From positions 129,711,989 to 129,775,988 of the forward strand of contig CP136068.1 of NCBI GenBank assembly GCA_032622095.1: a stretch of DNA of 64,000 bases, given 5' to 3'. Every line of letters starts with the position of its first letter. The stretch's first letter is position 1. Below, piece after piece: positions 14,151 to 28,990 of this stretch. The DNA comes from Siphonodentalium dalli (lineage: Eukaryota > Mollusca > Scaphopoda > Gadilida > Siphonodentaliidae). The position numbers and the translations under genes were made by a program. The notes under the pieces were generated by a model. The model made no database searches. It was not told the DNA's origin and saw nothing but the letters and a program-made list of their open reading frames with translations.

Positions 14151-17100
14151 GAATCTTCGGAGGAGATGTGTTATCAAGCACATGGGCCCAAATTGCAAAC
14201 TTTGAGGGCCCGTAACTCTTGCATTTCTTCTCGGATTTCAAAAATCCTTTCCGGTATGAGTTTGTTTTCGTTCGGGAAATACATAAACTTAAATATATGA
14301 ATGTCAATCAAAATTTTATTTTGCAAACAATTTGCCCCCCACCCCAGTGTCAAAATATATGTCCGACCCTGTCAAAATTTCCTTCTCTGACTAAACTGAC
14401 AACGGTCAACACGACTATGAAAACCACATGCAGTTATCTGGAATGATACAAGAGGACAACAGAGTACAATCAAATAGAGGTTTGCCAACTATGGGCGGTA
14501 ACTCCTCAGGGAAAGCGCGGACACAAGTTCTGATGCCCGTGGGCAGTAGGGCATATCGAGATGTGCATACAGTCCAATTTTCAATGCTCTGCTCCTTATA
14601 ATTTCCGAGATAATAAAATGACATTTTTTCATATAAAGGGAGATAACTCCACGGGGTAAATGCGGACAATATCCGTTATGAGCCAAAGGCATAGAACTCA
14701 TTTACCCCAACATACTTACCAAACTTGTGTTTTCTAGTACTAATACATTCCGAGATTTGGGCGTTGAAAAATACTGTAGTATAATAATAATAATAATAAT
14801 AATGAAAAATAATCGAAAAAGGGCCATAACTCTGTTAAAAGATATTGGACCAACATCCGGATACCATTATTATTAGTAGACCTTAGATGCCTTCATTCGC
14901 TAGAGATTTCGCGGTCCTCCTCCCATTAGTTTCTGAGTATTTCCAATTAAACAGAAAACGGCCGCAGTAGAAAAACAATATACTTCCTTGGTTACACCAT
15001 GGAAGTATAATAATAGGATCAATCATGAGTGGAAAGAATCGCAGTTTATGGACGGAAAATATGAAGTATGGTGATTATATGTTGTCCTAATATGTGTAGG
15101 TTGATCTCAAGTGTTTGGACGTGACCCCACCCCTGCCTCGAAATTGGGTGACGGGATTGGGAAAACATCAACCCCTGGCACAAACTGCTAAGTTTGAGGC
15201 CCCGTAACTTCGTCAGTTTCCAACGGATTTTAAAGTTGTTTCCAGTTTTGTGATTTGCGGCTGACATAGATTGCATAGTATAAATTTCATCTGATTTGGA
15301 GACGGATAACACTTTGATTATTGGAAAGCATATGGGCCCAAATTCAAACTTGTACGGCCAAAATCTCCGCCATTTTCCAACGTATTTACGATCTGTGTTC
15401 AGCTTCGAGATCGGCTGATGTTGCAGATATTATATTCCAAGTTTCATCTGATTCCGAGAAGAATTAAAATTCGGCACCACGGACCACCCCTCCCCAGACC
15501 CACAATAATGAACCGACACTGGCAAAATTTGGCCCACCGCGTGCCGTCTCCAGTCCGTACGCATTTTCGTATCAGATGACATCCTATGTTCGATATCTTC
15601 GGAGGAGATGTGTTATCAAGCACATGGGCCCAAAATTGCAAAGTTTGAGGGCCCGCGATTCTTTTAGTTTTCGATGGATTTTCGAAATTTTTCCAGTTTC
15701 TAGATCGGCTGATGTTGCAGATGTTATATTCCAAGTTTCATCTGATTCCGAGAAGAATTAAAAATTGGTACCACGGACCACCCCTCCCCAGACCCACAAT
15801 AATGAACCGACACTGGCAAAATTTGGCCCACCGCGTGCCCTCTTCCGTCCGCACACGTTGGCGTATCAGCTGACATCCAAACTTCGACATCTTCGGAGGA
15901 GATGTGTTATCAAGCACATGGGCCCAAATTGCAAACTTTGAGGGCCCGTAACTCTTGCATTTCTTCTCGGATTTCAAAAATCCTTTCCGGTATGAGTTTG
16001 TTTTCGTTCGGGAAATACATAAACTTAAATATATGAATGTCAATCAAAATTTTATTTTGCAAACAATTTGCCCCCCACCCCAGTGTCAAAATATATGTCC
16101 GACCCTGTCAAAATTTCCTTCTCTGACTAAACTGACAACGGTCAACACGACTATGAAAACCACATGCAGTTATCTGGAATGATACAAGAGGACAACAGAG
16201 TACAATCAAATAGAGGTTTGCCAACTATGGGCGGTAACTCCTCAGGGAAAGCGCGGACACAAGTTCTGATGCCCGTGGGCAGTAGGGCATATCGAGATGT
16301 GCATACAGTCCAATTTTCAATGCTCTGCTCCTTATAATTTCCGAGATAATAAAATGACATTTTTTCATATAAAGGGAGATAACTCCACGGGGTAAATGCG
16401 GACAATATCCGTTATGAGCCAAAGGCATAGAACTCATTTACCCCAACATACTTACCAAACTTGTGTTTTCTAGTACTAATACATTCCGAGATTTGGGCGT
16501 TGAAAAATACTGTAGTATAATAATAATAATAATAATAATGAAAAATAATCGAAAAAGGGCCATAACTCTGTTAAAAGATATTGGACCAACATCCGGATAC
16601 CATTATTATTAGTAGACCTTAGATGCCTTCATTCGCTAGAGATTTCGCGGTCCTCCTCCCATTAGTTTCTGAGTATTTCCAATTAAACAGAAAACGGCCG
16701 CAGTAGAAAAACAATATACTTCCTTGGTTACACCATGGAAGTATAATAATAGGATCAATCATGAGTGGAAAGAATCGCAGTTTATGGACGGAAAATATGA
16801 AGTATGGTGATTATATGTTGTCCTAATATGTGTAGGTTGATCTCAAGTGTTTGGACGTGACCCCACCCCTGCCTCGAAATTGGGTGACGGGATTGGGAAA
16901 ACATCAACCCCTGGCACAAACTGCTAAGTTTGAGGCCCCGTAACTTCGTCAGTTTCCAACGGATTTTAAAGTTGTTTCCAGTTTTGTGATTTGCGGCTGA
17001 CATAGATTGCATAGTATAAATTTCATCTGATTTGGAGACGGATAACACTTTGATTATTGGAAAGCATATGGGCCCAAATTCAAACTTGTACGGCCAAAAT

Positions 17101-20100
17101 CTCCGCCATTTTCCAACGTATTTACGATCTGTGTTCAGCTTCGAGATCGGCTGATGTTGCAGATATTATATTCCAAGTTTCATCTGATTCCGAGAAGAAT
17201 TAAAATTCGGCACCACGGACCACCCCTCCCCAGACCCACAATAATGAACCGACACTGGCAAAATTTGGCCCACCGCGTGCCGTCTCCAGTCCGTACGCAT
17301 TTTCGTATCAGATGACATCCTATGTTCGATATCTTCGGAGGAGATGTGTTATCAAGCACATGGGCCCAAAATTGCAAAGTTTGAGGGCCCGCGATTCTTT
17401 TAGTTTTCGATGGATTTTCGAAATTTTTCCAGTTTCTAGATCGGCTGATGTTGCAGATGTTATATTCCAAGTTTCATCTGATTCCGAGAAGAATTAAAAA
17501 TTGGTACCACGGACCACCCCTCCCCAGACCCACAATAATGAACCGACACTGGCAAAATTTGGCCCACCGCGTGCCCTCTTCCGTCCGCACACGTTGGCGT
17601 ATCAGCTGACATCCAAACTTCGACATCTTCGGAGGAGATGTGTTATCAAGCACATGGGCCCAAATTGCAAACTTTGAGGGCCCGTAACTCTTGCATTTCT
17701 TCTCGGATTTCAAAAATCCTTTCCGGTATGAGTTTGTTTTCGTTCGGGAAATACATAAACTTAAATATATGAATGTCAATCAAAATTTTATTTTGCAAAC
17801 AATTTGCCCCCCACCCCAGTGTCAAAATATATGTCCGACCCTGTCAAAATTTCCTTCTCTGACTAAACTGACAACGGTCAACACGACTATGAAAACCACA
17901 TGCAGTTATCTGGAATGATACAAGAGGACAACAGAGTACAATCAAATAGAGGTTTGCCAACTATGGGCGGTAACTCCTCAGGGAAAGCGCGGACACAAGT
18001 TCTGATGCCCGTGGGCAGTAGGGCATATCGAGATGTGCATACAGTCCAATTTTCAATGCTCTGCTCCTTATAATTTCCGAGATAATAAAATGACATTTTT
18101 TCATATAAAGGGAGATAACTCCACGGGGTAAATGCGGACAATATCCGTTATGAGCCAAAGGCATAGAACTCATTTACCCCAACATACTTACCAAACTTGT
18201 GTTTTCTAGTACTAATACATTCCGAGATTTGGGCGTTGAAAAATACTGTAGTATAATAATAATAATAATAATAATGAAAAATAATCGAAAAAGGGCCATA
18301 ACTCTGTTAAAAGATATTGGACCAACATCCGGATACCATTATTATTAGTAGACCTTAGATGCCTTCATTCGCTAGAGATTTCGCGGTCCTCCTCCCATTA
18401 GTTTCTGAGTATTTCCAATTAAACAGAAAACGGCCGCAGTAGAAAAACAATATACTTCCTTGGTTACACCATGGAAGTATAATAATAGGATCAATCATGA
18501 GTGGAAAGAATCGCAGTTTATGGACGGAAAATATGAAGTATGGTGATTATATGTTGTCCTAATATGTGTAGGTTGATCTCAAGTGTTTGGACGTGACCCC
18601 ACCCCTGCCTCGAAATTGGGTGACGGGATTGGGAAAACATCAACCCCTGGCACAAACTGCTAAGTTTGAGGCCCCGTAACTTCGTCAGTTTCCAACGGAT
18701 TTTAAAGTTGTTTCCAGTTTTGTGATTTGCGGCTGACATAGATTGCATAGTATAAATTTCATCTGATTTGGAGACGGATAACACTTTGATTATTGGAAAG
18801 CATATGGGCCCAAATTCAAACTTGTACGGCCAAAATCTCCGCCATTTTCCAACGTATTTACGATCTGTGTTCAGCTTCGAGATCGGCTGATGTTGCAGAT
18901 ATTATATTCCAAGTTTCATCTGATTCCGAGAAGAATTAAAATTCGGCACCACGGACCACCCCTCCCCAGACCCACAATAATGAACCGACACTGGCAAAAT
19001 TTGGCCCACCGCGTGCCGTCTCCAGTCCGTACGCATTTTCGTATCAGATGACATCCTATGTTCGATATCTTCGGAGGAGATGTGTTATCAAGCACATGGG
19101 CCCAAAATTGCAAAGTTTGAGGGCCCGCGATTCTTTTAGTTTTCGATGGATTTTCGAAATTTTTCCAGTTTCTAGATCGGCTGATGTTGCAGATGTTATA
19201 TTCCAAGTTTCATCTGATTCCGAGAAGAATTAAAAATTGGTACCACGGACCACCCCTCCCCAGACCCACAATAATGAACCGACACTGGCAAAATTTGGCC
19301 CACCGCGTGCCCTCTTCCGTCCGCACACGTTGGCGTATCAGCTGACATCCAAACTTCGACATCTTCGGAGGAGATGTGTTATCAAGCACATGGGCCCAAA
19401 TTGCAAACTTTGAGGGCCCGTAACTCTTGCATTTCTTCTCGGATTTCAAAAATCCTTTCCGGTATGAGTTTGTTTTCGTTCGGGAAATACATAAACTTAA
19501 ATATATGAATGTCAATCAAAATTTTATTTTGCAAACAATTTGCCCCCCACCCCAGTGTCAAAATATATGTCCGACCCTGTCAAAATTTCCTTCTCTGACT
19601 AAACTGACAACGGTCAACACGACTATGAAAACCACATGCAGTTATCTGGAATGATACAAGAGGACAACAGAGTACAATCAAATAGAGGTTTGCCAACTAT
19701 GGGCGGTAACTCCTCAGGGAAAGCGCGGACACAAGTTCTGATGCCCGTGGGCAGTAGGGCATATCGAGATGTGCATACAGTCCAATTTTCAATGCTCTGC
19801 TCCTTATAATTTCCGAGATAATAAAATGACATTTTTTCATATAAAGGGAGATAACTCCACGGGGTAAATGCGGACAATATCCGTTATGAGCCAAAGGCAT
19901 AGAACTCATTTACCCCAACATACTTACCAAACTTGTGTTTTCTAGTACTAATACATTCCGAGATTTGGGCGTTGAAAAATACTGTAGTATAATAATAATA
20001 ATAATAATAATGAAAAATAATCGAAAAAGGGCCATAACTCTGTTAAAAGATATTGGACCAACATCCGGATACCATTATTATTAGTAGACCTTAGATGCCT

Positions 20101-23100
20101 TCATTCGCTAGAGATTTCGCGGTCCTCCTCCCATTAGTTTCTGAGTATTTCCAATTAAACAGAAAACGGCCGCAGTAGAAAAACAATATACTTCCTTGGT
20201 TACACCATGGAAGTATAATAATAGGATCAATCATGAGTGGAAAGAATCGCAGTTTATGGACGGAAAATATGAAGTATGGTGATTATATGTTGTCCTAATA
20301 TGTGTAGGTTGATCTCAAGTGTTTGGACGTGACCCCACCCCTGCCTCGAAATTGGGTGACGGGATTGGGAAAACATCAACCCCTGGCACAAACTGCTAAG
20401 TTTGAGGCCCCGTAACTTCGTCAGTTTCCAACGGATTTTAAAGTTGTTTCCAGTTTTGTGATTTGCGGCTGACATAGATTGCATAGTATAAATTTCATCT
20501 GATTTGGAGACGGATAACACTTTGATTATTGGAAAGCATATGGGCCCAAATTCAAACTTGTACGGCCAAAATCTCCGCCATTTTCCAACGTATTTACGAT
20601 CTGTGTTCAGCTTCGAGATCGGCTGATGTTGCAGATATTATATTCCAAGTTTCATCTGATTCCGAGAAGAATTAAAATTCGGCACCACGGACCACCCCTC
20701 CCCAGACCCACAATAATGAACCGACACTTGGCAAAATTTGGCCACCGCGTGCCGTCTCCAGTCCGTACGCATTTTCGTATCAGATGACATCCTATGTTCG
20801 ATATCTTCGGAGAGATGTGTTATCAAGCACATGGGCCCAAAATTGCAAAGTTTGAGGGCCCGCGATTCTTTTAGTTTTCGATGGATTTTCGAAATTTTTC
20901 CAGTTTCTAGATCGGCTGATGTTGCAGATGTTATATTCCAAGTTTCATCTGATTCCGAGAAGAATTAAAAATTGGTACCACGGACCACCCCTCCCCAGAC
21001 CCACAATAATGAACCGACACTGGCAAAATTTGGCCCACCGCGTGCCCTCTTCCGTCCGCACACGTTGGCGTATCAGCTGACATCCAAACTTCGACATCTT
21101 CGGAGGAGATGTGTTATCAAGCACATGGGCCCAAATTGCAAACTTTGAGGGCCCGTAACTCTTGCATTTCTTCTCGGATTTCAAAAATCCTTTCCGGTAT
21201 GAGTTTGTTTTCGTTCGGGAAATACATAAACTTAAATATATGAATGTCAATCAAAATTTTATTTTGCAAACAATTTGCCCCCCACCCCAGTGTCAAAATA
21301 TATGTCCGACCCTGTCAAAATTTCCTTCTCTGACTAAACTGACAACGGTCAACACGACTATGAAAACCACATGCAGTTATCTGGAATGATACAAGAGGAC
21401 AACAGAGTACAATCAAATAGAGGTTTGCCAACTATGGGCGGTAACTCCTCAGGGGAAAGCGCGGACACAAGTTCTGATGCCCGTGGGCAGTAGGGCATAT
21501 CGAGATGTGCATTACAGTCCAATTTTCAATGCTCTGCTCCTTATAATTTCCGAGATAATAAAATGACATTTTTTCATATAAAGGGAGATAACTCCACGGG
21601 GTAAATGCGGACAATATCCGTTATGAGCCAAAGGCATAGAACTCATTTACCCCAACATACTTACCAAACTTGTGTTTTCTAGTACTAATACATTCCGAGA
21701 TTTGGGCGTTGAAAAAATACTGTAGTATAATAATATAATAATAATAATGAAAAATAATCGAAAAAGGGCCATAACTCTGTTAAAAGATATTGGACCAACA
21801 TCCGGATACCATTATTATTAGTAGACCTTAGATGCCTTCATTCGCTAGAGATTTCGCGGTCCTCCTCCCATTAGTTTCTGAGTATTTCCAATTAAACAGA
21901 AAACGGCCGCAGTAGAAAAACAATATACTTCCTTGGTTACACCATGGAAGTATAATAATAGGATCAATCATGAGTGGAAAGAATCGCAGTTTATGGACGG
22001 AAAATATGAAGTATGGTGATTATATGTTGTCCTAATATGTGTAGGTTGATCTCAAGTGTTTGGACGTGACCCCACCCCTGCCTCGAAATTGGGTGACGGG
22101 ATTGGAAAACATCAACCCCTGGCACAAACTGCTAAGTTTGAGGCCCCGTAACTTCGTCAGTTTCCAACGGATTTTAAAGTTGTTTCCAGTTTTGTGATTT
22201 GCGGCTGACATAGATTGCATAGTATAAATTTCATCTGATTTGGAGACGGATAACACTTTGATTATTGGAAAGCATATGGGCCCAAATTCAAACTTGTACG
22301 GCCAAAATCTCCGCCATTTTCCAACGTATTTACGATCTGTGTTCAGCTTCGAGATCGGCTGATGTTGCAGATATTATATTCCAAGTTTCATCTGATTCCG
22401 AGAAGAATTAAAATTCGGCACCACGGACCACCCCCTCCCCAGACCCACAATAATGAACCGACACTGGCAAAATTTGGCCCACCGCGTGCCGTCTCCAGTC
22501 CGTACGCATTTTCGTATCAGATGACATCCTATGTTCGATATCTTCGGAGGAGATGTGTTATCAAGCACATGGGCCCAAAATTGCAAAGTTTGAGGGCCCG
22601 CGATTCTTTTAGTTTTCGATGGATTTTCGAAATTTTTCCAGTTTCTAGATCGGCTGATGTTGCAGATGTTATATTCCAAGTTTCATCTGATTCCGAGAAG
22701 AATTAAAAATTGGTACCCACGGACCACCCCTCCCCAGACCCACAATAATGAACCGACCACTGGCAAAATTTGGCCCACCGCGTGCCCTCTTCCGTCCGCA
22801 CACGTTGGCGTATCAGCTGACATCCAAACTTCGACATCTTCGGAGGAGATGTGTTATCAAGCACATGGGCCCAAATTGCAAACTTTGAGGGCCCGTAACT
22901 CTTGCATTTCTTCTCGGATTTCAAAAATCCTTTCCGGTATGAGTTTGTTTTCGTTCGGAAATACATAAACTTAATATATGAATGTCAATCAAAATTTTAT
23001 TTTGCAAACAATTTGCCCCCCCACCCCCAGTGTCAAAATATATGTCCGACCCTGTCAAAATTTCCTTCTCTGACTAAACTGACAACGGTCAACACGACTA

Positions 23101-26100
23101 TGAAAACCACATGCAGTTATCTGGAATGATACAAGAGGACAACAGAGTACAATCAAATAGAGGTTTGCCAACTATGGGCGGTAACTCCTCAGGGAAAGCG
23201 CGGACACAAGTTCTGATGCCCGTGGGCAGTAGGGCATATCGAGATGTGCATACAGTCCAATTTTCAATGCTCTGCTCCTTATATTTCCGAGATAATAAAA
23301 TGACATTTTTTCATATAAAGGAGATAACTCCACGGGGTAAATGCGGACAATATCCGTTATGAGCCAAAGGCATAGAACTCATTTACCCCAACATACTTAC
23401 CAAACTTGTGTTTTCTAGTACTAATACATTCCGAGATTTTGGGCGTTGAAAAATACTGTAGTATAATAATAATAATAATAATAATGAAAAATAATCGAAA
23501 AAGGGCCATAACTCTGTTAAAAGATATTGGACCAACATCCGGATACCATTATTATTAGTAGACCTTAGATGCCTTCATTCGCTAGAGATTTCGCGGTCCT
23601 CCTCCCATTAGTTTCTGAGTATTTCCAATTAAACAGAAAACGGCCGCAGTAGAAAAACAATATACTTCCTTGGTTACACCATGGAAGTATAATAATAGGA
23701 TCAATCATGAGTGGAAAGAATCGCAGTTTATGGACGGAAAATATGAAGTATGGTGATTATATGTTGTCCTAATATGTGTAGGTTGATCTCAAGTGTTTGG
23801 ACGTGACCCCACCCCTGCCTCGAAATTGGGTGACGGGATTGGAAAACATCAACCCCTGGCACAAACTGCTAAGTTTGAGGCCCCGTAACTTCGTCAGTTT
23901 CCAACGGATTTTAAAGTTGTTTCCAGTTTTGTGATTTGCGGCTGACATAGATTGCATAGTATAAATTTCATCTGATTTGGAGACGGATAACACTTTGATT
24001 ATTGGGAAAGCATATGGGCCCAAATTCAAACTTGTACGGCCAAAATCTCCGCCATTTTCCCAACGTATTTACGATCTGTGTTCAGCTTCGAGATCGGCTG
24101 ATGTTGCAGATATTATATTCCAAGTTTCATCTGATTCCGAGAAGAATTAAAATTCGGCACCACGGACCACCCCCTCCCCAGACCCACAATAATGAACCGA
24201 CACTGGCAAAATTTGGCCCACCGCGTGCCGTCTCCAGTCCGTACGCATTTTCGTATCAGATGACATCCTATGTTCGATATCTTCGGAGGAGATGTGTTAT
24301 CAAGCACATGGGCCCAAAATTGCAAAGTTTGAGGGCCCGCGATTCTTTTAGTTTTCGATGGATTTTCGAAATTTTTCCAGTTTCTAGATCGGCTGATGTT
24401 GCAGATGTTATATTCCAAGTTTCATCTGATTCCGAGAAGAATTAAAAATTGGTACCCACGGACCACCCCTCCCCAGACCCACAATAATGAAACCGACACT
24501 GGCAAAATTTGGCCCACCGCGTGCCCTCTTCCGTCCGCACACGTTGGCGTATCAGCTGACATCCAAACTTCGACATCTTCGGAGGAGATGTGTTATCAAG
24601 CACATGGGCCCAAATTGCAAACTTTGAGGGCCCGTAACTCTTGCATTTCTTCTCGGATTTCAAAAATCCTTTCCGGTATGAGTTTGTTTTCGTTCGGGAA
24701 ATACATAAACTTAAATATATGAATGTCAATCAAAATTTTATTTTGCAAACAATTTGCCCCCACCCCCAGTGTCAAAATATATGTCCGACCCTGTCAAAAT
24801 TTCCTTCTCTGACTAAACTGACAACGGTCAACACGACTATGAAAACCACATGCAGTTATCTGGAATGATACAAGAGGACAACAGAGTACAATCAAATAGA
24901 GGTTTGCCAACTATGGGCGGTAACTCCTCAGGGAAAGCGCGGACACAAGTTCTGATGCCCGTGGGCAGTAGGGCATATCGAGATGTGCATACAGTCCAAT
25001 TTTCAATGCTCTGCTCCTTATAATTTCCGAGATAATAAAATGACATTTTTTCATATAAAGGGAGATAACTCCACGGGGTAAATGCGGACAATATCCGTTA
25101 TGAGCCAAAGGCATAGAACTCATTTACCCCAACATACTTACCAAACTTGTGTTTTCTAGTACTAATACATTCCGAGATTTGGGCGTTGAAAAATACTGTA
25201 GTATAATAATAATAATAATAATAATGAAAAATAATCGAAAAAGGGCCATAACTCTGTTAAAAGATATTGGACCAACATCCGGATACCATTATTATTAGTA
25301 GACCTTAGATGCCTTCATTCGCTAGAGATTTCGCGGTCCTCCTCCCATTAGTTTCTGAGTATTTCCAATTAAACAGAAAACGGCCGCAGTAGAAAAACAA
25401 TATACTTCCTTGGTTACACCATGGAAGTATAATAATAGGATCAATCATGAGTGGAAAGAATCGCAGTTTATGGACGGAAAATATGAAGTATGGTGATTAT
25501 ATGTTGTCCTAATATGTGTAGGTTGATCTCAAGTGTTTGGACGTGACCCCCACCCCTGCCTCGAAATTGGGTGACGGGATTGGGAAAACATCAACCCCTG
25601 GCACAAACTGCTAAGTTTGAGGCCCCGTAACTTCGTCAGTTTCCAACGGATTTTAAAGTTGTTTCCAGTTTTGTGATTTGCGGCTGACATAGATTGCATA
25701 GTATAAATTTCATCTGATTTGGAGACGGATAACACTTTGATTATTGGAAAGCATATGGGCCCAAATTCAAACTTGTACGGCCAAAATCTCCGCCATTTTC
25801 CAACGTATTTACGATCTGTGTTCAGCTTCGAGATCGGCTGATGTTGCAGATATTATATTCCAAGTTTCATCTGATTCCGAGAAGAATTAAAATTCGGCAC
25901 CACGGACCACCCCCTCCCCAGACCCACAATAATGAACCGACACTGGCATAAATTTGGCCCACCGCGTGCCGTCTCCAGTCCGTACGCATTTTCGTATCAG
26001 ATGACATCCTATGTTCGATATCTTCGGAGGAGATGTGTTATCAAGCACATGGGGCCCAAAATTGCAAAGTTTGAGGGCCCGCGATTCTTTTAGTTTTCGA

Positions 26101-28397
26101 TGGATTTTCGAAATTTTTCCAGTTTCTAGATCGGCTGATGTTGCAGATGTTATATTCCAAGTTTCATCTGATTCCGAGAAGAATTAAAAATTGGTACCAC
26201 GGACCACCCCTCCCCAGACCCACAATAATGAACCGACACTGGCAAAATTTGGCCCACCGCGTGCCCTCTTCCGTCCGCACACGTTGGCGTATCAGCTGAC
26301 ATCCAAACTTCGACATCTTCGGAGGAGATGTGTTATCAAGCACATGGGCCCCAAATTGCAAACTTTGAGGGCCCGTAACTCTTGCATTTCTTCTCGGATT
26401 TCAAAAATCCTTTCCGGTATGAGTTTGTTTTCGTTCGGGAAATACATAAACTTAAATATATGAATGTCAATCAAAATTTTTATTTTGCAAACAATTTGCC
26501 CCCCACCCCAGTGTCAAAATATATGTCCGACCCTGTCAAAATTTCCTTCTCTGACTAAACTGACAACGGTCAACACGACTATGAAAACCACATGCAGTTA
26601 TCTGGAATGATACAAGAGGACAACAGAGTACAATCAAATAGAGGTTTGCCAACTATGGGCGGTAACTCCTCAGGGAAAGCGCGGACACAAGTTCTGATGC
26701 CCGTGGGCAGTAGGGCATATCGAGATGTGCATACAGTCCAATTTTCAATGCTCTGCTCCTTATAATTTCCGAGATAATAAAATGACATTTTTTCATATAA
26801 AGGGAGATAACTCCACGGGGTAAATGCGGACAATATCCGTTATGAGCCAAAGGCATAGAACTCATTTACCCCAACATACTTACCAAACTTGTGTTTTCTA
26901 GTACTAATACATTCCGAGATTTGGGCGTTGAAAAATACTGTAGTATAATAATAATAATAATAATAATGAAAAATAATCGAAAAAGGGCCATAACTCTGTT
27001 AAAAGATATTGGACCAACATCCGGATACCATTATTATTAGTAGACCTTAGATGCCTTCATTCGCTAGAGATTTCGCGGTCCTCCTCCCATTAGTTTCTGA
27101 GTATTTCCAATTAAACAGAAAACGGCCGCAGTAGAAAAACAATATACTTCCTTGGTTACACCATGGAAGTATAATAATAGGATCAATCATGAGTGGAAAG
27201 AATCGCAGTTTATGGACGGAAAATATGAAGTATGGTGATTATATGTTGTCCTAATATGTGTAGGTTGATCTCAAGTGTTTGGACGTGACCCCACCCCTGC
27301 CTCGAAATTGGGTGACGGGATTGGGAAAACATCAACCCCTGGCACAAACTGCTAAGTTTGAGGCCCCGTAACTTCGTCAGTTTCCAACGGATTTAAAGTT
27401 GTTTCCAGTTTTGTGATTTGCGGCTGACATAGATTGCATAGTATAAATTTCATCTGATTTGGAGACGGATAACACTTTGATTATTGGAAAGCATATGGGC
27501 CCAAATTCAAACTTGTACGGCCAAAATCTCCGCCATTTTCCAACGTATTTACGATCTGTGTTCAGCTTCGAGATCGGCTGATGTTGCAGATATTATATTC
27601 CAAGTTTCATCTGATTCCGAGAAGAATTAAAATTCGGCACCCACGGACCACCCCTCCCCAGACCCACAATAATGAACCGACACTGGCAAAATTTGGCCCA
27701 CCGCGTGCCGTCTCCAGTCCGTACGCATTTTCGTATCAGATGACATCCTATGTTCGATATCTTCGGAGGAGATGTGTTATCAAGCACATGGGCCCCAAAA
27801 TTGCAAAGTTTGAGGGCCCGCGATTCTTTTAGTTTTCGATGGATTTTCGAAATTTTTCCAGTTTCTAGATCGGCTGATGTTGCAGATGTTATATTCCAAG
27901 TTTCATCTGATTCGAGAAGAATTAAAAATTGGTACCACGGACCACCCCTCCCCAGACCCACAATAATGAACCGACACTGGCAAAATTTGGCCCACCGCGT
28001 GCCCTCTTCCGTCCGCACACGTTGGCGTATCAGCTGACATCCAAACTTCGACATCTTCGGAGGAGATGTGTTATCAAGCACATGGGCCCAAATTGCAAAC
28101 TTTGAGGGCCCGTAACTCTTGCATTTCTTCTCGGATTTCAAAAATCCTTTCCGGTATGAGTTTGTTTTCGTTCGGGAAATACATAAACTTAAATATATGA
28201 ATGTCAATCAAAATTTTTATTTTGCAAACAATTTGCCCCCCCACCCCAGTGTCAAAATATATGTCCGACCCTGTCAAAATTTCCTTCTCTGACTAAACTG
28301 ACAACGGTCAACACGACTATGAAAACCACATGCAGTTATCTGGAATGATACAAGAGGACAACAGAGTACAATCAAATAGAGGTTTGCCAACTATGGG
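14151..28397. repeat. 1.73-kb satellite array, block B (units 8-16)
   Basis: Starts inside a unit (unit 8 partial, 14151-15433). Further units begin at 15434, 17170, 18906, 20642, 22378, 24117, 25857 and 27597, with spacings of 1736, 1736, 1736, 1736, 1739, 1740 and 1740. Unit 16 is cut by the gap. Block B carries gtgCatacag, atgtcCgaccc, aactcCacgg, cttgTgttttc, attAttagtag, gtGttcagc and cgaaattTttcc, a longer (TAA)n tract, and a different sub-module b (cagCtgacatccaaActtcgAcatc). Units 9-11 appear identical. Units 12-16 contain many one-base length changes in homopolymers. Confidence 0.97.
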
Positions 28398-28497
28398 NNN
28401 NNNNNNNNNNNNNNNNNNNNNNNNNNNNNNNNNNNNNNNNNNNNNNNNNNNNNNNNNNNNNNNNNNNNNNNNNNNNNNNNNNNNNNNNNNNNNNNNN
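28398..28497. other. assembly gap, 100 N
   Basis: Exactly 100 N, the usual placeholder for a gap of unknown size. It falls inside satellite unit 16, so the true array length and the join to the sequence on the right are unknown. Confidence 0.99.
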
Positions 28498-28926
28498 CTT
28501 TTGTGGATTGAAAGAATGTATAAGTGTTATTTAAAGTCATAGCAGCAGACCAATGAGACATTTTATTAATTTATATGGCGGGTAAAATAGCACCATAAAG
28601 TTTTGATTTCAGGAAAATGGCCGAGGTAGGGTTAACAATAATTATTTATCTATATCCTGTTTTAATGTTTGGGAATGATCGAATATGTTTTTTTTAATTT
28701 CTTTTCTTTTGAACTAAGGTTACGATAAGATTTATTTTTCCAGGTTTAATTTGCGATATGCCTAATCATATTTGTTCTCGTACTGGTTGTACCCTAGTGT
28801 CGCATTATGCTCCACAACTAGACAACCTGTCTCTCCTCCAAATATGAGTGAATGCGAATAACCGATGTACATATAACTGATCAACTTACTATATAACTTG
28901 TCTTACTTTACCAAAATACGCATGTA
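28498..28926. other. unassigned stretch after the gap
   Basis: Non-satellite, AT-rich sequence. A Kozak-like ATGGCCGAG directly before GTAGGG (28617-28631) could be a tiny start exon, but nothing downstream supports it. No gene is called. Confidence 0.4.
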
Positions 28927-28990
28927 GCTTTGGTGGTATAGTGGTAAGATGTTCTCGTTTTAACATGTACAAGACCTACCGGAAGTTATA
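28927..28990 (+). repeat. tRNA-Gly-like SINE head (degenerate)
   Basis: The segment gctttggtggtatagtggta resembles the 5' half of metazoan tRNA-Gly, and TGGTATAGTGG (28934-28944) fits the A box. A weak B-box-like gttataaacc follows at about the expected distance. The second half does not fold as a tRNA, so this is a tRNA-derived remnant rather than a gene. Confidence 0.4.

Noticed and set aside
11-28207. Recurrent 61-204 aa reading frames in the satellite array, including related 96-, 101- and 121-aa frames on the minus strand
   Set aside because: They overlap on both strands in every unit, have no domain, and the larger 204-aa frame (27593-28207) exists only because a one-base deletion joins two repeated sub-modules. 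They follow from the repetition and do not show selection.
1-28397. Satellite array as a tandem gene family such as rDNA, histone genes or 5S/tRNA clusters
   Set aside because: No rRNA, tRNA, histone or snRNA sequence is recognisable in the unit.
14219-28542. CRISPR-like array
   Set aside because: Units are 1.7 kb with no short spaced repeats, and the sequence is eukaryotic.
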